Of a stretch of DNA of 64,000 nucleotides, positions 1-9,604 are shown one piece after another. The position numbers and the translations under genes were made by a program. Source of the stretch: Pseudomonadota bacterium (lineage in GTDB: Bacteria > Pseudomonadota > Gammaproteobacteria > Steroidobacterales > Steroidobacteraceae); contig JAEZFW010000001.1 in the NCBI GenBank assembly GCA_023417315.1, positions 26,625-90,624 on the forward strand. Reading direction: 5' to 3'. Numbering within the stretch: position 1 is the stretch's first letter; each line of letters starts with the position of its first letter. Below the pieces are notes generated by a model. It did no database searches and was not told the DNA's origin. It worked only from the letters and a program-made list of their open reading frames with translations.

Positions 1-157
1 TTGCGAATTCGCCTCATGAAGCGAAACCGCGACAGCCTGAAAGACGTTTAGGAGCGTGAACGCTGTAGGTAATGTATGTCACTGCAGCGACCTGCGTCAC
101 AAACCGTCGCGCGCCTGAAGACAATCTGGCCTACATCACTTTCCATCACCTGCACCT

Positions 158-637
158 ATGTCCTCCCGCCCTCCAATCGATCCCTCAGCGGCCGAGCGCT
201 TGCGCCGTATACGCTCGCTCGCTTGGTTCTTGGACAACTCGATCCCATTGCCGGGTGGATGGCGCATCGGGGTGGATGCGCTGGTTGGATTGATTCCAGG
301 TATCGGCGATGCGATCGGCGCGGTGTTCTCCGCGTACATCATCAATGAAGCGCGAGCGCTCGGCGCACCTCGAAGCGTGCTGCTGAGGATGAGCGGCAAT
401 GTGATGATCGAGACGATCATCGGCGCGATTCCATTCGCGGGCGACATCTTCGACGCGGCGTATAAAGCCAACATGAAGAACCTTGAGCTGCTCGAACGCT
501 ATCAGCTCGATCCAGTCGGCAGTCGACGCAGCAGCCGGGCGTTCGTGTTCGGCTTCTCGGTACTGCTGTTCCTGCTCGTGCTCGCGATGATTGCGATCCC
601 GATCCTCGTCATCGTGGCGATCGTGCAGCTCTTTTGA
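158..637 (+). CDS. DUF4112 family membrane protein
   Basis: 159-residue protein. The conserved N-terminal block with 'DNSIPLPGG', 'GLIPGIGD' and 'IPFAGDIFDAAYKANM' is characteristic of the DUF4112 family. A hydrophobic helix fills the last 30 residues (about 128-158), and a weaker hydrophobic stretch lies near residues 38-60. Function in this family is unknown; the protein is probably membrane-associated. It is a stand-alone gene, followed by a period-9 inverted repeat element that separates it from the convergent DUF188 gene. The ATG start agrees with the usual family N-terminus. Confidence 0.85.
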   Translation: MSSRPPIDPSAAERLRRIRSLAWFLDNSIPLPGGWRIGVDALVGLIPGIGDAIGAVFSAYIINEARALGAPRSVLLRMSGNVMIETIIGAIPFAGDIFDAAYKANMKNLELLERYQLDPVGSRRSSRAFVFGFSVLLFLLVLAMIAIPILVIVAIVQLF

Positions 638-655
638 TGCCGGCGAAGAGCAGAA

Positions 656-751
656 GTAGCCACAAAGAACGCATAGAAAAACCCCGAGCGCATCTGAGAT
701 CGTTCTCTTTGACGCCTCCTTCTTTCTGTTCTTTGTGTTCTTTGTGGCTAC
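656..751. repeat. Inverted pair of period-9 mini-tandem repeats
   Basis: Left arm 656-679 and right arm 723-751 are inverted copies built on a 9-bp unit (cacaaagaa type). The outer 15 bases, GTAGCCACAAAGAAC, match perfectly in inverse. The core of about 45 bp is unrelated. It lies between convergent genes, so RNA from either side could fold into a hairpin and act as a bidirectional terminator. The same unit is used by the element at 14432-14571. Confidence 0.7.
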
Positions 752-1221
752 CCTTGTTCCTCCTGTCTAACTTCGCGCTGCCGCTTCGCTAGGATCGCAT
801 CGAGCTGATTGGCGAATGCTTGCTTGTCTCTTGCATTGAGTGCAGCCGGCCCACCAGTGCGGACGCCACCTTCGCGCAGATCCTGCATGAAGTTGCGAAT
901 CGAGAGCCGCTCGCGGACATCGTTGGATGTGTAGCGCTCGCCACGCGGACTCAACGCCTCTGCGTTCTTGTCGATGGCCGCCGCTGCAAGCGGAACGTCT
1001 GCCGTGATGACGAGGTCGTACGCAGTGAGAAGCTCCACGATCTTCTTGTCGGCTGCATCAAACCCGCCATCGACTTGCAGGAACCTGACGTACTTCGAGG
1101 CAGGCACTCGGATGAGATGATTCGCAACCAGAATAGTCTCTACCTTTGTGCGATCCGCAGCCCTAAACAGAATCTCCTTGATTGCACCCGGGCAGGCATC
1201 GGCGTCCACCCAGATCTTCAT
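748..1221 (-). CDS. YaiI/YqxD family (DUF188) protein
   Basis: 157-residue protein starting 'MKIWVDADACPGAIKEIL', the hallmark N-terminus of the DUF188/YaiI family, with the conserved 'TADVPLAAAAI' and 'SPRGERYT' segments. The family has a PIN-like acidic N-terminus, but its biochemical role is not established. The ATG overlaps the stop of the upstream RNA helicase gene by four bases (ATGA), so the two are probably translationally coupled. The 3' end touches the right arm of the repeat element at 656-751. Confidence 0.9.
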   Translation of the reverse strand: MKIWVDADACPGAIKEILFRAADRTKVETILVANHLIRVPASKYVRFLQVDGGFDAADKKIVELLTAYDLVITADVPLAAAAIDKNAEALSPRGERYTSNDVRERLSIRNFMQDLREGGVRTGGPAALNARDKQAFANQLDAILAKRQREVRQEEQG

Positions 1222-3131
1222 CGTCGAGACCGTCGAGTCTCGTCACGCTTATCCTTGCGCTTGTCGCCTTGTTTGTCCTTGCGTGGGCGTTCCGCGCTGT
1301 CGTCGAGGCGTTCCACCTGCGAACGCAGCGCCCGACTGATCTGAAGCTTTTGCCCAGCGACGCGGACCTTCTGCAGCGCACGGAACGTGTCCTTCGGCAT
1401 TCCCTCAGGTAGATCGACGAAGCTGTGGTCCTCTCTGATGATGACCTTACCGATGTGCTTCCCTTCCAGACCTGCTTCGTTCGCGATCGCGCCCACGATA
1501 TTCGCTGGCTTTACGCCGTGCTCATGACCGACCTCGATGCGGAATGTCTCCATTCCGTATTCCATGCTCTCTGCGCGCGGACGTTTCGGAAGACGTTCAC
1601 GAGGCCCGTCTTCAGACGCTTTCGATGCTCGCTTGCGATCATCGCTAGCGGGGGCTCGCTTATCATCATCGTTCGAGCCCGCTCGCTTGCGAGCCTTCGA
1701 ACCACGGCGCTCACTATCGGAAGACTCCGCAAAGTTGCGGCGCTTCTCCGAGCGCTCGGACGCAACGTCGTGCGCTCGCGGGGCTTCTTCTTGCTGGTCC
1801 ATGAACAAGGGCTTCTTCCCCTGCACCAGGCTTGCTAGCGCCGCGGCGATCTCAATCGCAGGCACATTGTGCTCGAGCTCGTAACGCTCGATGAGCTGGC
1901 GAAACGCTTCTGTCTCGCCTGAGGCAAGCGCATCCGTGATGCGCGCGTTGAACCGCGCGAGCCGACGCTCATTTACGTCTGCGATCGTGGGCAGGTGCAT
2001 CGGCTCGATCGGCTGTCGCGTCGTGCGCTCGATCACACGCAGCATGTTCCGTTCGCGCGGCGCAATGAACAGGATCGCCTCACCGCTTCTGCCCGCGCGA
2101 CCGGTGCGACCGATGCGATGCACGTAGGACTCCGGGTCGTAAGGCACATCGTAGTTGATGACGTGACTGACGCGTTCCACGTCTAAACCACGTGCAGCGA
2201 CATCGGTCGCAACGACGATGTCGATCTGGCCACTCTTCAGGCGCGCGATGGTGCGCTCTCGTTGAGCCTGTGCGATATCGCCATTCAAAGCCTCGGCTGC
2301 GAAGCCTCGCGCTTCGAGCCGACGCGCCAAGTCCTCGGTCGATACTTTCGTGCGCGTGAACACGAGCATGGCATCGAATGGTTCTGCTTCCAGGATCCGC
2401 GTGAGTGCGTCCAACTTATGAACGCCGCTCACTATCCAGTATCGCTGCCGAATCTTCGCAGCCGTCGTGGTCTTACTCTGGATCGTCACTTCGGCAGGAT
2501 CGCGCAGGTAACGCTGTGCGATGCGCCTCACCGCGGAGGGCATCGTGGCTGAGAACAGCGCCGTCTGCCGCCGCTCGGGCGTGCGCTCGAGAATCCACTG
2601 GACCGCATCGATGAATCCCATTCGCAACATCTCATCCGCTTCGTCGAGCACGAGGTACTCGAGCGCATCGAGCGACAACGTGCCGCGTTCGACGTGATCC
2701 GTGACGCGCCCGGGCGTGCCCACGACGACGTGTACGCCTCGTCGCAAGCTCTGCAACTGCGGCGTGTAGCTTTGGCCGCCGTAGATCGGGAGCACATGAA
2801 ACCCTTCGATGCGGCTCGCATAGCGCTTGAAAGCTTCTGCGACTTGAATCGCGAGCTCGCGAGTCGGCACCAGCACCAAAGCGTTCGGGCCGGTTCCGCT
2901 TACCGTCAACTTCGACAGAATGGGCAACGCGAACGCAGCCGTCTTACCCGTGCCCGTCTGCGCTTGTCCGAGCACGTCGCGCCCCGCGAGAAGATGGGGA
3001 ATCGTTGCGGCTTGGATGGGTGAAGGAGATTCGTAACCGATCTCCCCGATCGCAGCTAATACGGCCTCGCTCAGCTGCAAGCCTTGGAAGGAAGTGCTCG
3101 TCGAGCTCTGTGTGTCTGTGGCAGTGGACAA
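1218..3131 (-). CDS. DEAD-box ATP-dependent RNA helicase (DeaD/CsdA type)
   Basis: RNA helicase that would unwind structured RNA in ribosome assembly or mRNA decay, by family knowledge. The Q motif 'SPIQAATIP', Walker A 'AQTGTGKT', 'LDEADEML', 'SAT', 'ARGLDVERV' and 'HRIGRTGRAGRSG' are all present. After the helicase core comes a charged linker rich in Arg/Lys/Glu, a DbpA-type RNA-binding domain ('VGAIANEAGLEGKHIGKV') and a Lys/Arg-rich tail. The frame is open up to a GTG at 3191, but the TTG at 3131 has GAGGT about 10 bases upstream and gives a family-like N-terminus (637 residues). The start remains uncertain. It is coupled to the DUF188 gene by a four-base overlap. Confidence 0.9.
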   Translation of the reverse strand: MSTATDTQSSTSTSFQGLQLSEAVLAAIGEIGYESPSPIQAATIPHLLAGRDVLGQAQTGTGKTAAFALPILSKLTVSGTGPNALVLVPTRELAIQVAEAFKRYASRIEGFHVLPIYGGQSYTPQLQSLRRGVHVVVGTPGRVTDHVERGTLSLDALEYLVLDEADEMLRMGFIDAVQWILERTPERRQTALFSATMPSAVRRIAQRYLRDPAEVTIQSKTTTAAKIRQRYWIVSGVHKLDALTRILEAEPFDAMLVFTRTKVSTEDLARRLEARGFAAEALNGDIAQAQRERTIARLKSGQIDIVVATDVAARGLDVERVSHVINYDVPYDPESYVHRIGRTGRAGRSGEAILFIAPRERNMLRVIERTTRQPIEPMHLPTIADVNERRLARFNARITDALASGETEAFRQLIERYELEHNVPAIEIAAALASLVQGKKPLFMDQQEEAPRAHDVASERSEKRRNFAESSDSERRGSKARKRAGSNDDDKRAPASDDRKRASKASEDGPRERLPKRPRAESMEYGMETFRIEVGHEHGVKPANIVGAIANEAGLEGKHIGKVIIREDHSFVDLPEGMPKDTFRALQKVRVAGQKLQISRALRSQVERLDDSAERPRKDKQGDKRKDKRDETRRSRR

Positions 3132-3366
3132 GGCGAAAACCTCAGCGAAAAGGATTGCAGCGCACGACGGTGCGCCACGAGAACGCGCCACGAGGATGTG
3201 CCAAGAGATGTGATGGGACGCGATTCTATACCCTTAACGCGTTGCGAGCCGGTTGGTTTGCGCGGCAGCGGAACCTCACGGTCGAGTAGTCGTTAAGGTG
3301 AGGCGACGAGCCCGTGGCTCAGGCGCCGGTTTCCGTTCTGTCGAGCATGAAGGCAGGAGAACAGCG

Positions 3367-3948
3367 ATGGCGAATCGCATTCCACACTCTGGTCAGGATG
3401 AGTACTGGTCAGATCGCGACCAGGGGTTGCACCGCAAATGGGAAGATTCCACGCGCGACGAGCACGCACGCACGAGAGATCCAGCCGACTACAGTGCGAT
3501 CGGCGGTCCGGAGAGGGAACGATCATACGGTCGCACACGCAGCGACACTGGGGACTACCCATTTGGGCCGCACGCAGGAGCAGCTGATCGCGATCAGTAT
3601 GGACCCGTCGAGCGCGGCGGCTACTTCAAGCACGGTGGCCCTGACCACGGCCGACCTCTCGCCCCGACGCAGTCATACCGAGGCCGCGGGCCACGCGACT
3701 ATCAACGTGCTGACGATCGAATCTATGCCGATGTCTGCGAAGCGCTCACCGAAGATGCGGATGTCGATGCCACTCACATCGACGTCGCGGTGAATGGCGG
3801 CGAGGTCAAGCTGACCGGCTACGTGCGATCGCGTTCCGAAAAGCGCCGCACTGACGATGTCGCCGCGCACGTCGCAGGCGTTCGCGACGTGCACAATCAA
3901 CTGCGCGTGCAGAGCCCGGAGGGCACCGACGTCGGGATCAAGGAGTAG
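3367..3948 (+). CDS. BON-domain protein
   Basis: 193 residues. The first about 120 residues are very polar and rich in Gly, Arg, Asp and Tyr, with no predicted structure by eye. The C-terminal about 70 residues form a BON domain ('IYADVCEALTEDADVDATHIDVAVNGGEVKLTGYV' in shortened form: IYADVCEAL, GGEVKLTGYV, DVHNQLRV). BON domains are linked to phospholipid or envelope-surface binding and osmotic stress. There is no signal peptide, so location is unclear. Start chosen at the ATG preceded by AGGCAGGAGAA; the frame extends further upstream but without a ribosome site. Confidence 0.8.
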   Translation: MANRIPHSGQDEYWSDRDQGLHRKWEDSTRDEHARTRDPADYSAIGGPERERSYGRTRSDTGDYPFGPHAGAADRDQYGPVERGGYFKHGGPDHGRPLAPTQSYRGRGPRDYQRADDRIYADVCEALTEDADVDATHIDVAVNGGEVKLTGYVRSRSEKRRTDDVAAHVAGVRDVHNQLRVQSPEGTDVGIKE

Positions 3949-4063
3949 GTTGAGCGCAGCGACTCGAGCCCTCGTCCATGGAGGGCAACATGTTCGTCAC
4001 CCTCGCGTAGGCGAGGGCCTATCAGATGCCTAAGAGCAGATCACATTGTCATCTAGTTCCGCG

Positions 4064-5098
4064 CTACTGATAGCGCGGGAAGCCCACTCCGTGCGTGAGT
4101 ACCGGAACTCGCGCGATGAAGTTGTGTGAGGTCATGTACAACGTGCGTCCGTCATTGCCGAACGCGCAGTTCGCAATTGCGGTGCCTGTGACAATGCGAC
4201 CCAAGCGCTTGCCTTTCGGCGAGAACACCAGCACGCCGCCAGGGCCCGTTGCGAACAGGTGCCCACCAACGCTGATCGACAATCCGTCCGGCAGACCCGG
4301 GGAATCTGCGCTCATCAGATCCGTCGCATCTGCAAACACGCGCTTGTCTACGACCTCTCCTTTATCGTTCAAGCTGTACGCCATCCAGATCGGTCGCTCC
4401 GGATCGGAATTCGCGACGTAAAGCGTGCGTTCATCGGGAGACAGCTCGATGCCATTCGGGAACGAGAGCTGATCATCGATCAAACTCACGGTGCCATCCG
4501 TGTCTACTCGATAGACACCATTGTGGCGGAGCTCCTTCACAGGCGATGCGTTGCCATCCTTGAGTCCATACGGCGGATCCGTGAAGAAGATCGTGCCGTC
4601 GGTACGCCGGATGACATCGTTCGGACTGTTGAAACGTTTCTCGCCGACAGTGCTTGCTACGGGTGTCTTCCTCTTGGTGGAGAGATCCATGCGCGCCACG
4701 ATCCGCGTGCCGGAATCGGCGAGCAATAGCGTACCGGCTGGCTCTGCGAACAAGCCATTCGCCCCCGGCTCACGCAGCGCTGCGAGCGGCGGGCCGTCAT
4801 AGCCGGACGGCTTCAGGAAGACCGAGAGACCATCGGCCTCAGACCACCGATACATCGTGTTCTCGGGTACGTCGGTGAACAGCAAGTATTCGCCGCCTGC
4901 GATCCACGCAGGCCCCTCCGACCACGTGAATCCGTCGGCCACTCTCTCGATCTTCGCGCTCGAGTCGATGACCTCGTCCAGCGCTGGGTCCCATCGCTCG
5001 ATCCGACCGACAGTCGGATATTTCGATTCGCTCTGCTGCGTCGGAGCGCACGCCGCGACGAAAAGCGCTGACGCAATCACACCGTAACGACACAACAT
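4064..5098 (-). CDS. SMP-30/gluconolactonase family lipoprotein
   Basis: 344 residues with an N-terminal lipoprotein signal (LFVAAC, Cys about residue 17). The six-bladed beta-propeller signatures of SMP-30/gluconolactonase are visible: 'WSEGPAW' metal-binding Glu, 'NSPNDV', 'FTDPPYG', 'SFPNGIELSPDE', and 'PDGLSI'. Such enzymes open sugar lactones; an outer-membrane or periplasmic lipoprotein form would act on oxidised sugars outside the cytoplasm. It lies near GH3, GH43 and Gfo/Idh genes of the same functional theme. Lactone substrate is unknown. Confidence 0.85.
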   Translation of the reverse strand: MLCRYGVIASALFVAACAPTQQSESKYPTVGRIERWDPALDEVIDSSAKIERVADGFTWSEGPAWIAGGEYLLFTDVPENTMYRWSEADGLSVFLKPSGYDGPPLAALREPGANGLFAEPAGTLLLADSGTRIVARMDLSTKRKTPVASTVGEKRFNSPNDVIRRTDGTIFFTDPPYGLKDGNASPVKELRHNGVYRVDTDGTVSLIDDQLSFPNGIELSPDERTLYVANSDPERPIWMAYSLNDKGEVVDKRVFADATDLMSADSPGLPDGLSISVGGHLFATGPGGVLVFSPKGKRLGRIVTGTAIANCAFGNDGRTLYMTSHNFIARVPVLTHGVGFPRYQ

Positions 5099-5193
5099 GG
5101 TCTCTCCTCGACGAGCGCGAATCCGCTCGTGACTTCGTATTGATCTTCGACTTCAACCCTGTCCCTCTCCCTTGAGGAGAGAGGATTTGGCTT

Positions 5194-5323
5194 TCGCTAG
5201 CAGGCTATCGCTAGAAAGCTCCCGCTGGAAAGATGTCGCTGGACAAGGTCGTCTTCCTATTCTGTCCAGCGATAGCTTTTTCGGCGCGGCCGCCTTGCCA
5301 GCGGCAGCCTTCCAGCGCGAGCT
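5194..5323. repeat. Period-14 tandem repeats in inverted arms
   Basis: On the left the block TCGCTAG/TCGCTAG/CCGCTGG/TCGCTGG starts at 5194, 5208, 5222 and 5236, an exact 14-base period. On the right the inverse block (CCAGCGA, CCAGCGG, CCAGCGC) starts at 5265, 5298 and 5312. TCGCTGGACA at 5235-5244 is exactly inverted at 5262-5271. A REP-like palindrome (CCCTCTCCCTTGAGGAGAG) lies just to the left at 5163-5181. The element lies between two leftward genes and may form a long hairpin. Confidence 0.6.
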
Positions 5324-5334
5324 CTCTTATTCTC

Positions 5335-7641
5335 TCATTCATGCCCTTTGGCGACGTGCTCCACGGTGACCGCAGTTGCAATGGCCGCTGCAGGCACGTC
5401 GGTCACAAGCTCGCTCGAGATCTCGAACGCTCCCGTCGCGCGAATGTCGGAGGATGAGGCACCCACCATGACTTCGATGCGACCGGGCTCGACTCGCCAT
5501 TGATTGTCCAACCCGAACAGCGCCAGTTGGCGAGCCGCGAGTCTGAAGCTGACTCGCGCGCCCTCGCCCGCCGACAATGTGACACGTTTGAAGCCGCGCA
5601 GTTCCTTGACCGGTCGTGCGACGGACGCCAGGGGGTCACGGACGTACAACTGCACGACCTCATCTCCAGCCATCGACCCCGTGTTTCGGACCGTCAGGCT
5701 GACCGTGACTGCTCCGTCGGCGTCGATGCGTTCTCGATCGATGCGCAAATCGGAATATTCGAACAGGGTGTAGCTCAAGCCGTGCCCGAACGCAAACAAC
5801 GGCGTGATTGGCTGATCCATATAGCGCGCCGTGTCTTTGCTCAAGTCAGGATCTGCAGGCCGCCCGGTCGGATTGGCGGCGTAATGGAAAGGCACCGCGC
5901 CGGTGGTGCGCGGAAATGCCGCCGGAAGCTTGCCGCCGGGAGAATGCTTGCCGAACACGACATCGGCGATCGCGGGGCCTGCTTCGACACCCAACATCCA
6001 GGTTTCGAGAATCGCCGGTGCATGCTCGGCGAGCCAGGGGATCGCGACAGGACGACCGTTCGCAAGCACGACGACGACAGGCTTACCCGTCGCGAGCACG
6101 CGTCGAGCAAGCTCGATTTGACTCGGCGGGATGCCGATGTCCGCTCTGCTGCGCGCTTCGCCGCTCAAGTCAAAGTGCTCGCCGATGACGAGCACTGCGG
6201 CATCGGCAGATTGCACGGCCGCGACTGCAGCCTCGACGCCTGAAGCATCGTCGGTGCGAGGATCGGCCCCCGCCGCGTAGACGACCTTCATTCCTTTCGG
6301 CGCAGCACGCTCGAACCCTTGCAGGATCGTGACGACTTCTTCCGCACGCCCTTGCGCACGCCACGAGCCCAGCATCGACAAGCCATCGTTCGCGAGCGAT
6401 CCGACAACAGCCAACGTCGCGAGCTTCTCGGGCTTGAGCGGCAACACATCGCCGTCATTCTTGAGCAGCACGATCGATTCGCGCGCGATCGTGCGCGCGG
6501 TTTCGCGATGCTGAGCTGAAAGCAAAGACCGCTTCTCGCGGCGCACGTCGTGATATTGCATCGGCCGGTCGAACAATCCGAGCGCCTCCTTCGTACGCAA
6601 CAGGCGCAGCACTGCTTCATCGAGCAGCTTCATGTGTGCAGGGTTCGACTCGAGCGCACGCTTCAAGTCTTGCTCGTAAATCGCACCGACCATGTCCATG
6701 TCGACGCTCGCTTGAAGTGCGAGCACGGCGGCAGCAGAGCGATCGGCCGCCACACCGTGCGCGAGCAGCTCTGCGATCGCATTCCAATCGCTGACCATGA
6801 CGCCTTGATAACCCCATCGCTCGCGCAGGAGCGTGCGCGCCAGCGCACGGTTCGCGGTGGTCGGAACGCCCCCGATATCGTTGAACGCTGACATGAACGA
6901 AGCGGAACCTGCTTTAGCCGCAGCGTAGAACGGCGGCAGATAAATCTCCTGCAATGTACGCTCGGAGAGATCTGCAGAGTTGTAATCGCGACCGCCGATC
7001 GCAGCCCCATACGCACCGAAATGTTTAGCGGTCGCCATCAACGTATCCGGTCGAGACAAATCCGCGCCTTGGTATCCACGCACCTGTGCGACTGCGAGTT
7101 GCGAGCCGAGATAGGGATCTTCGCCCGCACCTTCGACGATGCGTCCCCACCGCGGATCACGCGCGATGTCGACCATTGGCGCAAAGGTCCAATGCAAACC
7201 TGCGGATGTCGCTTCGATAGCGGCGACGCGCGCTGCAGCCTCGAGGCTTTCGGGTTTCCACGTGCTCGCCATCGCGACCGGTACGGGAAAGATCGTGCGA
7301 TATCCATGCACGACGTCCATCGCAAACAACAGCGGGATACCTAAGCGCGATTCTTCGACCGCGACCTTCTGTAGCTTCGCGAGCGGCTCCGCACCGGCCA
7401 CGTGGAGATACGAGCCGACTTGCCCGGCGCGCACACGATCGAGCTCCGTAGCATCGAGACGCGAATTGAGGGCCTTGCTGCGCCCACCCGCGCGTTGCAC
7501 GAGCTGCCCGATCTTCTCTTCGAGCGTCATTCTTTGCAGTAGCGCTTCGGCGCGCGATGCGGTTTGCGCATGCGCATAGCCGCCGAGAAGAAAGACGCAA
7601 CCGATGCTCGCGATCCATGCCGCGCGATTGGAATTCGCCAA
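5335..7641 (-). CDS. bglX: GH3 beta-glucosidase (BglX-like), exported
   Basis: 768 residues with an N-terminal signal peptide (cut near AHA-Q). GH3 N-terminal domain with 'VHGYRTIFPVP', 'WTFAPMVDIARDPRWGRI', 'EDPYLGS', 'KHFGAYG' and the nucleophile in 'VMVSDWNAI' (Asp about 285). Then come the C-terminal alpha/beta domain ('IVLLKNDGDVLPL', 'GEARSRADI') and a fibronectin-III-like domain at the end ('GDEVVQLYVRDP'). It hydrolyses beta-linked gluco-oligosaccharides from the non-reducing end in the periplasm. The length fits BglX (about 765). It faces away from the PstS-like gene. Confidence 0.92.
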   Translation of the reverse strand: MANSNRAAWIASIGCVFLLGGYAHAQTASRAEALLQRMTLEEKIGQLVQRAGGRSKALNSRLDATELDRVRAGQVGSYLHVAGAEPLAKLQKVAVEESRLGIPLLFAMDVVHGYRTIFPVPVAMASTWKPESLEAAARVAAIEATSAGLHWTFAPMVDIARDPRWGRIVEGAGEDPYLGSQLAVAQVRGYQGADLSRPDTLMATAKHFGAYGAAIGGRDYNSADLSERTLQEIYLPPFYAAAKAGSASFMSAFNDIGGVPTTANRALARTLLRERWGYQGVMVSDWNAIAELLAHGVAADRSAAAVLALQASVDMDMVGAIYEQDLKRALESNPAHMKLLDEAVLRLLRTKEALGLFDRPMQYHDVRREKRSLLSAQHRETARTIARESIVLLKNDGDVLPLKPEKLATLAVVGSLANDGLSMLGSWRAQGRAEEVVTILQGFERAAPKGMKVVYAAGADPRTDDASGVEAAVAAVQSADAAVLVIGEHFDLSGEARSRADIGIPPSQIELARRVLATGKPVVVVLANGRPVAIPWLAEHAPAILETWMLGVEAGPAIADVVFGKHSPGGKLPAAFPRTTGAVPFHYAANPTGRPADPDLSKDTARYMDQPITPLFAFGHGLSYTLFEYSDLRIDRERIDADGAVTVSLTVRNTGSMAGDEVVQLYVRDPLASVARPVKELRGFKRVTLSAGEGARVSFRLAARQLALFGLDNQWRVEPGRIEVMVGASSSDIRATGAFEISSELVTDVPAAAIATAVTVEHVAKGHE

Positions 7642-7859
7642 GATTCACCCCCGTAGCCAGAACCCTCTCGATGTTCCTGCTACCCGACATTGCGAATCGT
7701 GAGATCGCCGGGCGCTCGAGAGAAGTTCGATTGTTGTGGACGCAATGTAAACGTCCTGACGCGCGCTGTCACCTCATCAAGGGATGCACCAGAATAAGTC
7801 GGATCGCATCGAGACAAGCGGCCCCTCATGGCGCACACTTACGCTTCACGATCACTGAA

Positions 7860-8906
7860 ATGTCGAGGCATTCCGTGGATTTGAGCTCGAGATCCAAGAC
7901 CCTTCTCTTCGCTCTCGCATTGAGCATGCTGTTGTCGGCCTGCGGAGGCGGCGGCTCCGATGGCCGCGTGAATCCGAGCGATGCACCGGTCATCAAGATC
8001 GACGGCTCGAGCACGGTGTTTCCGATCGCGGAAGCGGTTGCCGAAGAGTTTCAACTCGCCGAACGGGGCGCAGCGCGAGTGACCGTGGGCCTTTCTGGCA
8101 CGGGCGGCGGCTTCAAGAAACTGTGCCGAGGCGACACCGATATTGCGAATGCTTCGCGCCCAATACTGGCAGAAGAGATGAAAGCGTGCCGCGCCACCGG
8201 CACTGAGTACATGGAACTGCCTGTCGCGTTCGATGCAATCACGGTCGTCGTAAATCCCAAGAACGATTGGGTGAAGAGCATCACGATCGAAGACTTGAAG
8301 AAGATCTGGGAGCCCGCGGCGCAAGGCGTGATCTTGCGATGGAACCAAGTGCGTCCCGAGTGGCCGGATGTACCGCTCATGCTGTTCGGGCCAGGCGCAG
8401 ATTCGGGCACGTTCGACTATTTCACCGAGGCGGTCGTCGGCAAGGCGAAATCGAGCCGCGGCGATTACACCGCGAGCGAAGACGACAACGTGCTCGTACA
8501 AGGCGTCGAGCACAACACGAACGCACTCGGCTACTTTGGCTTCGCGTACTACATCTCGCATCAAGAACGCATGCGCGCCGTCGCTATCGTCCAACCCGAC
8601 GGAACGCAAGTGCTCCCAAGCATCGAGACAGTGACGAACGGAAAGTATCAGCCCCTTTCTCGTCCACTCTTCATCTATGCGAGCTTTGCCGCGACGAAGC
8701 GCCCGGAGGTTCGACGGTTCTTGGAGTTCTATCTCACCGAGGGAGGCACACTCGCGGCCGAGGTCGGATTCGTACCATTGCCGCAAGAAGCCAGTGCGAC
8801 CGCACTCGAGCACTTCCGAAACCATCGCGTCGGCTCCGTCTTCGGCGGCCATCCGGAGGTCGGCGTCACGATCGAGGACTTGATGAGCCGGGAGGCCAAG
8901 CTCTAG
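7860..8906 (+). CDS. PstS-family phosphate-binding lipoprotein
   Basis: 348 residues with a lipobox (LLSAC) near residue 28. 'IKIDGSSTVFPIAEAVAEEF', 'GLSGTGGGFKKLCRGDTDIANASRPI' (shortened: GTGGGFKKLCRGDTDI) and 'SGTFDYF' are signature motifs of the PstS/SphX periplasmic substrate-binding fold. A role in phosphate capture is the family inference; no pstCAB genes are adjacent, so it could also be a stand-alone sensor or binder. The ATG at 7860 puts the signal peptide at the N-terminus; the longer frame upstream is unlikely to be translated. Confidence 0.85.
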   Translation: MSRHSVDLSSRSKTLLFALALSMLLSACGGGGSDGRVNPSDAPVIKIDGSSTVFPIAEAVAEEFQLAERGAARVTVGLSGTGGGFKKLCRGDTDIANASRPILAEEMKACRATGTEYMELPVAFDAITVVVNPKNDWVKSITIEDLKKIWEPAAQGVILRWNQVRPEWPDVPLMLFGPGADSGTFDYFTEAVVGKAKSSRGDYTASEDDNVLVQGVEHNTNALGYFGFAYYISHQERMRAVAIVQPDGTQVLPSIETVTNGKYQPLSRPLFIYASFAATKRPEVRRFLEFYLTEGGTLAAEVGFVPLPQEASATALEHFRNHRVGSVFGGHPEVGVTIEDLMSREAKL

Positions 8907-8913
8907 TTGGTCT

Positions 8914-9043
8914 AGAAGCGGTTAGCGGTTAGTGTGCTCAACCATAGAGGCCGCCCTCCGAAGATTGCTCCGGTTTGAATTCAGATGAGGCGGGGTGCTG
9001 CGTACGAAGTGTCTGAACTGATCGCTAACCGCTAACCGCTTCT
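8914..9043. repeat. Inverted pair of period-7 mini-tandem repeats
   Basis: AGAAGCGGTTAGCGGTTAG at 8914-8932 is perfectly inverted at 9025-9043. Each arm is made of 7-bp units GCGGTTA. The 92-bp core between is unrelated to other elements. It lies between two rightward genes, directly before the start of the next gene. Confidence 0.75.
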
Positions 9044-9052
9044 AACAAATAC

Positions 9053-9526
9053 ATGTCCAACCCCTTCGAGCCGCCGCGCGCCAATCTGCAGATGCGGAAC
9101 GACGAGCCCGGATCGATTCCCAAGGCGGTCGCGGTCGGCGTGCTCATCGACATCGTCGGGACGATCGCCGCAGGATTCGCGGCGTCCATCGGCTATGGGT
9201 TGGTGCTTGGCTTACGCGGCTATTCCGAAGCTGCGATCATGCAGACGTTCGAGAAACTCGACCCGACGTCTCCCTTCGCTCTGTTCACTTATTGCTTAGG
9301 AATGCTCGTCTCGGGTGTGGCGGGCTACCACTGCGCTCGCATTGCGAATCGCAGAACCTACTTGGCGCCTGGGATCCTCGCGATGATCTCGTGTGCGTTC
9401 GGCGCGGCACTGAGCGCGGGTCAATACACCCAGAAGGCGCTCTTGATTCTAAGTGCGCTCACGGTGATCTCAGTGCTGATCGGCGCATCGCTCTATGTGA
9501 AGAAAATGGGGTCAGTCGCGGGCTGA
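9053..9526 (+). CDS. Small integral membrane protein, unknown function
   Basis: 157 residues. A short polar start (MSNPFEPPRANLQ) is followed by four hydrophobic segments at about 25-50, 78-97, 105-122 and 127-148. The N-terminal 'NPFEPP' motif recurs in many hypothetical membrane proteins. No enzyme motif is visible. The start codon lies nine bases after the right arm of the period-7 element. Confidence 0.7.
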   Translation: MSNPFEPPRANLQMRNDEPGSIPKAVAVGVLIDIVGTIAAGFAASIGYGLVLGLRGYSEAAIMQTFEKLDPTSPFALFTYCLGMLVSGVAGYHCARIANRRTYLAPGILAMISCAFGAALSAGQYTQKALLILSALTVISVLIGASLYVKKMGSVAG

Positions 9527-9604
9527 CCTCCAACAACATCGTCGTCCTCGCGAGGCGAGGATCCATCCGAATTCTTGGCGACCTACAACGCGAACGCTAG
9601 CAAC

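Noticed and set aside
3960..4063. Possible small RNA or attenuator between BON and SMP-30 genes
   Set aside because: The only structure is a common CGAGGGCC-type interspersed palindrome, shared with other intergenic sites.
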